Shown here one piece after another: positions 14,680 through 20,320 of a DNA stretch of 20,320 nt. The stretch's first letter is position 1. Each line of letters begins with the position of its first letter. Origin of the DNA: an uncultured Clostridia bacterium (GTDB lineage: Bacteria > Bacillota > Clostridia > Christensenellales > UBA1242); NCBI GenBank assembly GCA_934776915.1, contig CAKVNA010000002.1, positions 1 through 20,320 on the forward strand, read 5' to 3'. The notes below the pieces were generated by a model. It did not search any database and had not been told where the DNA came from. It saw nothing but the letters and a program-made list of their open reading frames with translations. Position numbers and translations under genes: made by a program.

Positions 14680-16644
14680 TTCTCTTTCATGACTTGTGTG
14701 AAGAAGTTTGTGTGCTGACTCGCCACCAACTTTTCCAAGATAATTTTTATATAGTTGGGTGACCTCTGGGTTGTCGATAGATTTTCGCAACTTGTTTTTC
14801 TTGTCGCTTGTTCTAAGTCCCATGGCTCTTTTTGCAACAAGTTCTTCTTTTTCTTGTTGAGAAAGAGTGCAAAGTGGCATTCCACTTCCGTTTACGCACC
14901 CACCCGAGCAAGCCATGACTTCCACAAAGTCATATTGTTTTTGTCCGCTGGCAATCGCTCGCAAAAGTTCACCTGCTGGGGCAAGCCCGCTTGCAATGGC
15001 AATGTTTATATTTTTCCCTGCAATCCGAACAGAGCCTTCCTTAATTCCATTCTTCCCTTTTTCAAGCAAAAAATCAAGACCAGGGATATTTGTATTTGCT
15101 TTTTCACCTTTTGAAAATTTTGCTTCCAATGTTCTAAGTGCCGATTCCATAACTCCACCTGCAGTGCCAAAAATTACTCCCGCACCGCTGGATACACCCA
15201 TTGGGAGATCAAACTTTCCGTCTTCAAGTGTTAGCAAGTTTATGTTTTTACTTTTCAATATTTCGCCAAATTCACGAACAGTAAGCACTGCATCTGTGTA
15301 GCATTTTTGTTCGCCAGTTTTTGTTATATATTTGTTTGTAAATCTTTCAAACTTTTTTGCAACACATGGCATAATGGCAACAAAATATATGTCGTCTGCT
15401 TTTAGGTTAAGTTTTTTTGCATAATAGGTTTTTACAACGGTGGAAGTTATCTCTTGTGGCGATTTGCAAGTTGAAATGTTATCCTTAAATTGTGGAAAAG
15501 CCTTTTGAACAAACTTCACCCATGCTGGACAACAAGAAGTAAAAAATGTGCTATTTTTCACTTTTTTATCATCAGTTGTCCACTTTTTTTGCATAAATTG
15601 TGCAAATTCTTCCGCTTCTTCAACAATGGTTATGTCTGCTCCGTAATCTATGTCAAACACATCATCAAAGCCCAGAAGTTTTAGAGAGGTGACAATTTTC
15701 TTTTCCAAATTCTGCCCAACTTTTGCCCCAAACATTTCTCCAAGTGACACACGAACGCTTGGCGCAAAGGCAACAATCATTCGCTTGTTTTTGTTTTCAA
15801 GTTCTCTCAAAACTTCTTCCGTTTGATTGAAGTCATTAACTTGAGTTAATGGTTCATTTTTTGTCAAATTTTGAGAGATTTGTTCGCTTTCACCATCATT
15901 CCTTTCACATTTTATATTCGTTGTCTTCCCTTGTTCTGTGCTTTTTATCTTTTGATTTTGCATATTTTCCGCCCTTTGCATATTGGGACATTTGTTATAT
16001 GTTCCGCATAGCAAAATTGTGTGCGTGCCAACTTCTTTTGCTGGGTCTATGTCATAAAAATTGCTGTCGCCCACAACCAAAGTTTCCTTTGCTGTTGCAT
16101 TTTCTTTTTGCATAACGGCAAGATAGTCTGCTTTTTTGGAAAGGTCTTTTGGGTCAAAGCGGTTTTGGACAATTTCTGTAAAGACTGTGGTGTCTATGCC
16201 CAGTTTTTCACAGTCAAAGCGAATTACGCTTTCACTTGAGTTGGACACTATATACAATTTGTATTTTTTTGCGAGTTCCCTTAAGAGTTCGTTCGGAATA
16301 GTTTTTGCCCCAGTCCAATCTGGTTCATACAAAAAGGTTGCCGTCAAGTTGCGAAAATCTTTTGTTGTAAAAGGCGTGTCGCCAGATGCAAAAAGATTGA
16401 ACGCTTTTTCAAAAAGTCGCCCATTTGTGCTGTGCAAGTTATATTTTTCCATAAGTCTTTTAACTTCGTTCTTTGGCAAAAAGGAAAGCAAGCCTTCAAT
16501 TTTTGCAAGCACAAATTCTGCCCATTCCTTGCCCCAGTCAATATTGTCATAAAGAGTGTTGTCAAAGTCAAAAATAACAACCTTCAAGCCATCAATATAA
16601 AAATCTTTTGTGGATAATTTGTCAAACATTACATGAGTATTCAT
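14677..16644 (-). CDS. HAD phosphatase fused to [FeFe]-hydrogenase H-cluster domain
   Basis: This is one uninterrupted frame of 655 residues from ATG 16644. Residues about 18-215 are a HAD-IA hydrolase: motif I FDFDNT (25-30), motif II VSN (133-135) and motif IV GDSNFYDID (192-200). A polar linker (about 216-285) carries isolated Cys 219 and 246 but no ferredoxin-type CxxCxxC. Residues about 287-590 are the [FeFe]-hydrogenase catalytic domain: APSVRVSLGE (294-303), TIVEEAEEF (339-347), TSCCP (369-373), CKSPQ (393-397), MPCVAK (425-430), and MACSGGC (577-583). All four H-cluster cysteines and the proton-relay Cys are kept. The end (591-655) is the small-subunit domain (LRKSIDNP, AHKLLHT). Frame upstream of 16644 is antisense to the PEBP gene and is excluded. 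There is no Shine-Dalgarno; a later Met at 16629 is possible. No maturation genes are in view. Confidence 0.9.
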   Translation of the reverse strand: MNTHVMFDKLSTKDFYIDGLKVVIFDFDNTLYDNIDWGKEWAEFVLAKIEGLLSFLPKNEVKRLMEKYNLHSTNGRLFEKAFNLFASGDTPFTTKDFRNLTATFLYEPDWTGAKTIPNELLRELAKKYKLYIVSNSSESVIRFDCEKLGIDTTVFTEIVQNRFDPKDLSKKADYLAVMQKENATAKETLVVGDSNFYDIDPAKEVGTHTILLCGTYNKCPNMQRAENMQNQKIKSTEQGKTTNIKCERNDGESEQISQNLTKNEPLTQVNDFNQTEEVLRELENKNKRMIVAFAPSVRVSLGEMFGAKVGQNLEKKIVTSLKLLGFDDVFDIDYGADITIVEEAEEFAQFMQKKWTTDDKKVKNSTFFTSCCPAWVKFVQKAFPQFKDNISTCKSPQEITSTVVKTYYAKKLNLKADDIYFVAIMPCVAKKFERFTNKYITKTGEQKCYTDAVLTVREFGEILKSKNINLLTLEDGKFDLPMGVSSGAGVIFGTAGGVMESALRTLEAKFSKGEKANTNIPGLDFLLEKGKNGIKEGSVRIAGKNINIAIASGLAPAGELLRAIASGQKQYDFVEVMACSGGCVNGSGMPLCTLSQQEKEELVAKRAMGLRTSDKKNKLRKSIDNPEVTQLYKNYLGKVGGESAHKLLHTSHERE

Positions 16645-16650
16645 ACAAAT

Positions 16651-16656
16651 ATTATA
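16651..16656 (-). promoter_or_regulatory. -10 element placing transcription start at the ATG
   Basis: A consensus TATAAT on the minus strand (16656-16651) ends six bases before the ATG of the HAD-hydrogenase gene, so transcription would begin at or next to the start codon. The -35 region is poor. This would give a leaderless message, in line with the missing Shine-Dalgarno. Confidence 0.45.
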
Positions 16657-16693
16657 CATAACTTTTGCAAAAAAAGAAAATAGTTTGAAGCAG

Positions 16694-16722
16694 TTAACAA
16701 ATTTTGTTTTTTGTGATACAAT
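16694..16722 (+). promoter_or_regulatory. Promoter of the PEBP-family gene
   Basis: TTAACA (16694-16699), a 17-base spacer and TACAAT (16717-16722), preceded by TG at 16714-16715 as an extended -10. Transcription would start near 16729, leaving a leader of only about nine bases before ATG 16738. Confidence 0.65.
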
Positions 16723-16737
16723 ATCTTTGGTGAAAAT

Positions 16738-17202
16738 ATGAAAATATCTAGCAACGGAATTGTAAACGGAAAAATTTTGGACAAATATGGCAAGCGAGGA
16801 AGTGAAAAACGCTTTGGTATGCCAACATTGTCGCTGCCTATTAAAATTGAAGACGCTCCAAAGGGAACGGAGAGTTTTGTAATTGTCTTTGACGACCCAG
16901 ACAGCATGCCAGTATGCAACTTTGTGTGGATACATTGGCTGGTTGCCAACTTGCATCGCACAACACTTGCAGAAAATGCAAGTGAAACCTGTTTTGACTT
17001 CATTCAAGGCAAAAACAGTTGGCATGACAATAGTTATGGCGGACCTTGCCCACCAGATAGACCTCACAAATATAGGCTGACTGTTTATGCACTAAAAAGT
17101 GACCTCAATCTTCGTGGTGACTTTTCAAGGGAGCTTTTGGAACAAGAGATGAAGGGCAAAGTTTTGGACAGTGCCACAATTTTTGGAATTTATGACAACT
17201 AA
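16738..17202 (+). CDS. PEBP/YbhB-family (Raf kinase inhibitor-like) protein
   Basis: This 154-residue soluble protein of the phosphatidylethanolamine-binding family has the conserved ligand-pocket motifs: DDPDSMP (52-58), the WIHW strand (64-67), GGPCPPDRPH (101-110) and the HKYRLTVYAL strand (110-119). Length matches the bacterial YbhB/YbcL type. Bacterial members bind small anionic or phospho-ligands, and their physiological role is mostly undefined. The ATG follows a short leader with only a weak GGTG. It is divergent from the HAD-hydrogenase fusion (93 bases between starts), so a shared regulatory region is possible. No signal peptide is present, so it is cytoplasmic. Confidence 0.92.
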   Translation: MKISSNGIVNGKILDKYGKRGSEKRFGMPTLSLPIKIEDAPKGTESFVIVFDDPDSMPVCNFVWIHWLVANLHRTTLAENASETCFDFIQGKNSWHDNSYGGPCPPDRPHKYRLTVYALKSDLNLRGDFSRELLEQEMKGKVLDSATIFGIYDN

Positions 17203-17230
17203 AAAGAGATACAAATTTGTATCTCTTTTT
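17201..17230. terminator. Bidirectional terminator between PEBP and SHOCT-like genes
   Basis: A perfect 30-base palindrome: AAAAAGAGATACAAA (17201-17215) followed at once by its complement (17216-17230), then more T. It begins inside the PEBP stop codon (17200-17202) and ends nine bases before the opposite gene's stop. Confidence 0.88.
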
Positions 17231-17239
17231 TTATAATAT

Positions 17240-18313
17240 TTAGTTTGATGACACATTTATTTGACAAACTTTTTTACGCATTGCAAAATAGTTTTGCTCG
17301 TCAATGGCTCCGCTGGCACGAAGTCGCTCTAGCCTTGCCAAGTCTTCAATTCCCTTTGGAGTGATGTTATATGGCACGCCGTTTTGCCCTGGGATAATGC
17401 TCACGCCCGACCTATTTGGGTTTTGGGTGAAGGATTGAGGGTTTAGGGGTTCGACTGTGTTTTGAGCGTATTGAGTTTGAACATTGACACCTTGTGGGGC
17501 GTAGTTATATTGTTGATTTTGGTTGTAATCTACATTTTGATTGTAGTTTGCGTCATATTGTCCTTGTGCATTTGGGTCAACATAATTTTGATTGGCATAG
17601 CCATTGTCATAATTTTGAGGGTTTTGATATTGCCCGTCATATTGATAATTTTGCTCTGGATACTGCCCGTCTTGTGCTGCCGCTTGCTCCACTGGGACAT
17701 TGCCTTGCTCGGACATAAAGTCCTCGTAGTCCTTGTCTTCTTGATATTTTCTTTTGGCTTTCAAGAAACTGATTTGTGGAATGATATACAACACAAGTGC
17801 AATAACCGCCAAAATTACGCTGAATGTTGCCGTAAAATTTGGAATAAATGTGACATAAATGTCCACTGCGTCAAAAGTTGCTATGAAGGTTTGGTCGTAG
17901 AAACTTCCAGTGAAGACATATAGGAAATAGACCATAACTAAAATTTTCATTACAAGTGCAAAGGCACAAGTGCGATAGCATCTTGCATATTTTTCGTCAG
18001 TCTTTTTGGCAAGTGTAATTTCTTTGATTCCCCAAAAGATGCCCAGTGCATAAAATGCAAGATTGAAAATGACCATAATTTTTTGCACAACCAAAAAGTC
18101 AATGCCAAACGAGTTGTTAAGAATTGCCGAGAAAGGCATGACAAATATTGCGTCATAGACCATGTAAATTATGGCGACCGTTTGATTTTCTAGTAAGTTT
18201 TGCAAAAAAGCGATGGAAAACACTTTGCCTAAAAATAGCACTGTGCAAAGAAGAACAAGCACAGATAGAAGCAATGTAAATATTCCAGAAACTCTTGCAC
18301 CGCCTTTTTTCAT
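17240..18313 (-). CDS. Membrane protein with Q/N/Y-rich tail and C-terminal SHOCT-like domain
   Basis: The protein is 357 residues. A GGAGG at 18322-18318 precedes the ATG. The N-terminal half holds four or five membrane segments (about 9-29, 46-66, 78-96, 114-135, 160-180). After a charged stretch (184-200), residues about 213-300 are low-complexity and rich in Gln, Asn, Tyr and Asp, with repeated NYQY, GQYQN, NYNQN and QQYNY units. The last 40 residues (PKGIEDLARLERLRASGAID, then EQNYFAMRKK) resemble a SHOCT domain, a short helical oligomerisation module common at the ends of bacterial proteins. No catalytic motif was seen. Function is unknown. The tail composition resembles prion-like, self-associating regions, which suggests clustering at the membrane as an inference only. 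It has its own promoters and terminator. Confidence 0.85.
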   Translation of the reverse strand: MKKGGARVSGIFTLLLSVLVLLCTVLFLGKVFSIAFLQNLLENQTVAIIYMVYDAIFVMPFSAILNNSFGIDFLVVQKIMVIFNLAFYALGIFWGIKEITLAKKTDEKYARCYRTCAFALVMKILVMVYFLYVFTGSFYDQTFIATFDAVDIYVTFIPNFTATFSVILAVIALVLYIIPQISFLKAKRKYQEDKDYEDFMSEQGNVPVEQAAAQDGQYPEQNYQYDGQYQNPQNYDNGYANQNYVDPNAQGQYDANYNQNVDYNQNQQYNYAPQGVNVQTQYAQNTVEPLNPQSFTQNPNRSGVSIIPGQNGVPYNITPKGIEDLARLERLRASGAIDEQNYFAMRKKVCQINVSSN

Positions 18314-18378
18314 TTTTCCTCCCCAAAGAATGTGACATTATGCTTTTTTCGTCTGCTTTTTGGTCACAAACCTATATT

Positions 18379-18416
18379 TATATACTTATTATATTTATAT
18401 CTGTCAATAAAGTCAA
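18379..18416 (-). promoter_or_regulatory. Two overlapping promoters of the SHOCT-like membrane protein gene
   Basis: On the minus strand there are two staggered sets with 17-base spacers. The first is TTGACT (18416-18411) with TATAAT (18393-18388). The second is TTGACA (18407-18402) with TATATA (18384-18379). Both would drive the gene starting at 18313 with a leader of about 60-70 bases. Confidence 0.7.
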
Positions 18417-18487
18417 ATAAGTATTGCCATTTTCATTCAAAAATAAGCAAAAACATTTTGGAAAAGTCATTTTGAGCAAAAAAAATG

Positions 18488-18516
18488 TTGACTTAATTAG
18501 CTTTTTGTTTTATACT
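18488..18516 (+). promoter_or_regulatory. Promoter of rpmE
   Basis: TTGACT (18488-18493), a 17-base spacer and TATACT (18511-18516) predict a start near 18523 and a leader of about 33 bases with TAGGAGG at 18544-18550. The leader is short, and I see no extended L31-binding structure. Confidence 0.75.
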
Positions 18517-18555
18517 AGCATAGACCAATAGAGAAAAGTAATGTAGGAGGCCGAA

Positions 18556-18759
18556 ATGAACAAAGATATTCAACCAAATTACCATGAAGTAGAAGTGGTT
18601 TGTGCTTGTGGTGAAAAATTTAAAACTAAATCAACAAAATCAGGCGAAACAATTAAAGTTGATATTTGTAGCAAATGTCACCCTTTCTTCACTGGAAAAC
18701 AAAAAATTGTTGATGCCAGCGGAAAAGTTGAAAAATTTCAAAAAAAATATGGCTTGTAA
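18556..18759 (+). CDS. rpmE: Large-subunit ribosomal protein L31, zinc-binding type
   Basis: This 67-residue protein of the 50S subunit, which bridges to the small-subunit head, has the L31 type A sequence: IQPNYHE (5-11), the zinc ligands in CACG (16-19) and CSKCHPF (38-44), [10 protein letters not shown] (44-53) and [10 protein letters not shown] (56-65). Presence of the Cys ligands (16, 18, 38, 41) marks it as the zinc-containing paralogue, which in Bacillus is replaced by the Cys-less form in zinc limitation. No such paralogue is in this window. It has a strong promoter and Shine-Dalgarno and its own terminator. Confidence 0.97.
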   Translation: MNKDIQPNYHEVEVVCACGEKFKTKSTKSGETIKVDICSKCHPFFTGKQKIVDASGKVEKFQKKYGL

Positions 18760-18774
18760 TCAAGCCATTTTTTT
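18742..18774. terminator. Bidirectional terminator between rpmE and murC
   Basis: ATGGCTTG (18749-18756), loop TAAT, CAAGCCAT (18761-18768), then a T-run, with an A-run before it for the opposite strand. The stem lies partly inside the last codons of rpmE, the loop holds its TAA, and the T-run reaches the murC stop (18775-18773). Confidence 0.88.
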
Positions 18775-20128
18775 ATTTCCTAACAATTTCCCGGGCGAGT
18801 TTTTCAATGCTCCCTGCGCCGAGGAAAAGTAGGACACTATTTGAAATTTGCATGGACTTTATGTGGGATAGAAACTCTTTGAAATTAAATACTCCTTGGA
18901 CGGCAAAAGTGGGGCTTGACAGTTCGAGTTTCTTCTTTAAAAATTCGGCACTTCCAAGATATTCAAAACGCTCCCTTGCTGGATAAGTTTCAAGTAGAAC
19001 AAGTGAGTCCAATCCGTCAAAACATTTGGTGAAGTTGTCAATTAGGCATTTTGTTCTGGAATAGGTGTGTGGCTGAAAGACACACACTATTTTTCTGCCA
19101 AAAACTTCTTTGCAAGTATTTATGGAGCAAGCAATTTCTGTTGGGTGGTGGGCATAGTCTTGCACAACAATGTTGCTACCAAAAAAGCCTATTTGTTCAA
19201 ATCGTCTCTGCACTGGCTCATAAGTTTTCATGGCAAGTTGAATGATATTTGTATCAATTCCATAATGTTTTGCAACAGCAATAGCCAAAAGTGCGTTTTG
19301 GATGTTATATTTTCCATAGACATTTAATTTGAAATTGCATAAAAATTTCTTTTTGCAATATAAGTCAAAGGAGTATTTGCCGTCATCGTTTAAGACAACA
19401 TTTTGAGCATTAAAGCCCGTTTTATCCCCAACAAAGCGGACATTTTTGTTGTCTAAAAAGCATTTTTTGGCAGATTTTGACGCAAAACAGACTTCTTTTG
19501 TTAATTTTGCAAATTGTGAAAATGATTGACACTCCCGAGAGTAAGTTTTGAAATAGTCAACATGCTCAAACTCCACATTTGTCACCACGGAAACGGTGGG
19601 CTTGAGTTTGAGAAAACTATCCCTAAACTCACACGCTTCTGTTATGAAATATTTGTTCCCGCCCATATGCAAGTTGCCACCAAGTTGAGGTTCTATGCCG
19701 CCAACATGGACAGTTGGGTTTAGATTTGCGACCATAAAAATATGGGCAATCATACTTGTTGTGGTTGTCTTTCCATGTGTGCCAGAAACTGCAATAACTT
19801 GCTCAAAGCCTTCACAAATTTTGCCCAAAAATTCCGATCGTTCCATGGTGGTGATGTTTAGTCTGTGTGCTTCCACCAATTCTACATTGTCCTCTGCAAT
19901 CGCCCCCGAAAAAACAACAAGGTCTGCTCCCGCAACATTTTTCCCCTTGTGTTTTAGATAAACTTTTATTCCTTCCCTTTTGAGGTTTGAAATTATGCTT
20001 GACTCAGCGTTGTCGCTACCCGCAACTTCTGCCCCGTTCTTTTTGCAAAAAGTTGCCAAAGCGCTCATGCTTATGCCGCCAATGCCAACAAAAAATATTT
20101 TGTTATATTTCTCGAATATTTGAACCAT
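18773..20128 (-). CDS. murC: UDP-N-acetylmuramate--L-alanine ligase
   Basis: This cytoplasmic ligase adds L-alanine to UDP-MurNAc with ATP, the first step in building the peptidoglycan stem peptide. The 451 residues cover all three Mur-ligase domains. The Rossmann domain has the FVGIGGISMSALA motif (13-25). The central ATPase domain has P-loop GTHGKTTTT (116-124), TEACE (163-167) and NVEFEHVDYF (184-193). The C-terminal domain has DYAHHPTE (324-331), FQPHTYSR (351-358) and the closing FLGAGSIEKLA. The usual Asp-His pair of the central motif reads Glu-His (187-188). No Shine-Dalgarno is visible before ATG 20128, and no better start is seen. It is convergent with rpmE and divergent from spoVG. 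Confidence 0.95.
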   Translation of the reverse strand: MVQIFEKYNKIFFVGIGGISMSALATFCKKNGAEVAGSDNAESSIISNLKREGIKVYLKHKGKNVAGADLVVFSGAIAEDNVELVEAHRLNITTMERSEFLGKICEGFEQVIAVSGTHGKTTTTSMIAHIFMVANLNPTVHVGGIEPQLGGNLHMGGNKYFITEACEFRDSFLKLKPTVSVVTNVEFEHVDYFKTYSRECQSFSQFAKLTKEVCFASKSAKKCFLDNKNVRFVGDKTGFNAQNVVLNDDGKYSFDLYCKKKFLCNFKLNVYGKYNIQNALLAIAVAKHYGIDTNIIQLAMKTYEPVQRRFEQIGFFGSNIVVQDYAHHPTEIACSINTCKEVFGRKIVCVFQPHTYSRTKCLIDNFTKCFDGLDSLVLLETYPARERFEYLGSAEFLKKKLELSSPTFAVQGVFNFKEFLSHIKSMQISNSVLLFLGAGSIEKLAREIVRK

Positions 20129-20196
20129 AATATTAAATATGAAAAAGTGTGTTAAATTGTTTGCTTTTTTTATCAGTTTAATATAAACTTATTCTA

Positions 20197-20215
20197 GCCA
20201 GTGAAAAATCACGGC
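20197..20215 (+). other. Hairpin in the leader before spoVG
   Basis: GCC-A-GTGA (20197-20204), loop AAAA, TCAC-GGC (20209-20215): seven pairs with one bulged A, ending seven bases before the AAGGAAGG ribosome binding region. It may tune spoVG translation or be incidental. Confidence 0.35.
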
Positions 20216-20239
20216 AATAAAAAAGGAAGGTATAAGACT

Positions 20240-20320
20240 TTGAAGATTTCAGACATCAGAATTAGGATTATCAAGAAAGAAGACACAAAACTTAAAGCAG
20301 TTGCAAGCATGACAATTGAC
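20240..20320 (+). CDS. spoVG: SpoVG family RNA/DNA-binding protein, N-terminal part
   Basis: The 27 codons to the window edge read as a SpoVG N-terminus (KISDIRIRII, then KLKAVASMTID), matching the family's strand-turn-strand with an A-[SV]-[IM]-T-[IL]-D ending. SpoVG proteins bind nucleic acid and modulate septation, sporulation and virulence genes. They also occur in non-sporulating species. The start is a TTG at 20240 placed at the usual SpoVG N-terminus, with AAGGAAGG at 20223-20230. A GTG at 20201 is in frame but would add 13 residues unlike the family. A weak TTGCTT (20161-20166) with TAAACT (20184-20189) could be the promoter. The gene continues beyond the window. Confidence 0.85.
   Translation, partial: MKISDIRIRIIKKEDTKLKAVASMTID

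Noticed and set aside
16645..17067. N-terminal extension of the HAD-hydrogenase frame
   Set aside because: The extra 141 codons are antisense to the PEBP gene and resemble no domain. The HAD domain begins right after the ATG at 16644.
17462..17923. Plus-strand frame that looks like a hydrophobic membrane protein
   Set aside because: It is antisense to the Q/N/Y-rich segment. The complements of Gln, Asn and Tyr codons read as Leu, Ile and Val codons, so the hydrophobicity is an artefact.

Overview
The window is AT-rich bacterial chromosome, most likely from an anaerobic, Gram-positive-type Bacillota (Clostridia-like) organism. The evidence is AGGAG-type ribosome binding sites, SigA-like promoters, a spoVG-type gene, a zinc-type L31, a lipoprotein signal at the start of a giant surface protein, and a protein carrying a complete [FeFe]-hydrogenase H-cluster domain. 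No tRNA, rRNA, CRISPR array, transposase or phage module was seen. I cannot name a species.

Layout: (1) 1-1160 holds the tail of an unknown gene and a long-form threonylcarbamoyl-AMP synthase (Sua5/TsaC type), closed by a terminator. (2) 1381-3815 is a possible spore-surface or envelope locus. A DUF11-like protein and a small Cys/Pro/Lys-rich ORF lie on the minus strand, divergent from a collagen-like protein with two Gly-X-Y blocks and a C-terminal globular domain. None of the three has a secretion signal. (3) 3877-11025 is one gene of about 7.1 kb for a lipoprotein built of Ig-like and MBG/YDG-like repeats. (4) 11244-13630 holds D-aminoacyl-tRNA deacylase and methionyl-tRNA synthetase, separated by an intergenic segment with two perfect DnaA boxes in inverted array. 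(5) 13747-14641 is a divergent pair of a small XRE regulator and a double zinc-ribbon membrane protein, with a palindromic operator candidate between -35 and -10. (6) 14677-17202 is a HAD phosphatase fused in frame to an [FeFe]-hydrogenase catalytic domain, divergent from a PEBP-family protein. (7) 17240-18313 is a membrane protein with a Q/N/Y-rich tail and a SHOCT-like end. (8) 18556-20320 holds rpmE, murC (minus strand) and the first 27 codons of a spoVG gene that starts with TTG.

The genes are mostly single transcription units in alternating orientation. Convergent pairs share compact bidirectional terminators that touch or overlap stop codons. Housekeeping functions (tRNA modification, aminoacylation and proofreading, peptidoglycan synthesis, ribosome) are interleaved with accessory surface proteins. 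The most unusual item is the HAD-[FeFe] hydrogenase fusion. It keeps every H-cluster ligand motif but has a phosphatase-like domain where ferredoxin-like electron-transfer domains usually sit. Second in interest are the signal-less collagen/DUF11/Cys-rich locus and the XRE/zinc-ribbon regulatory pair.
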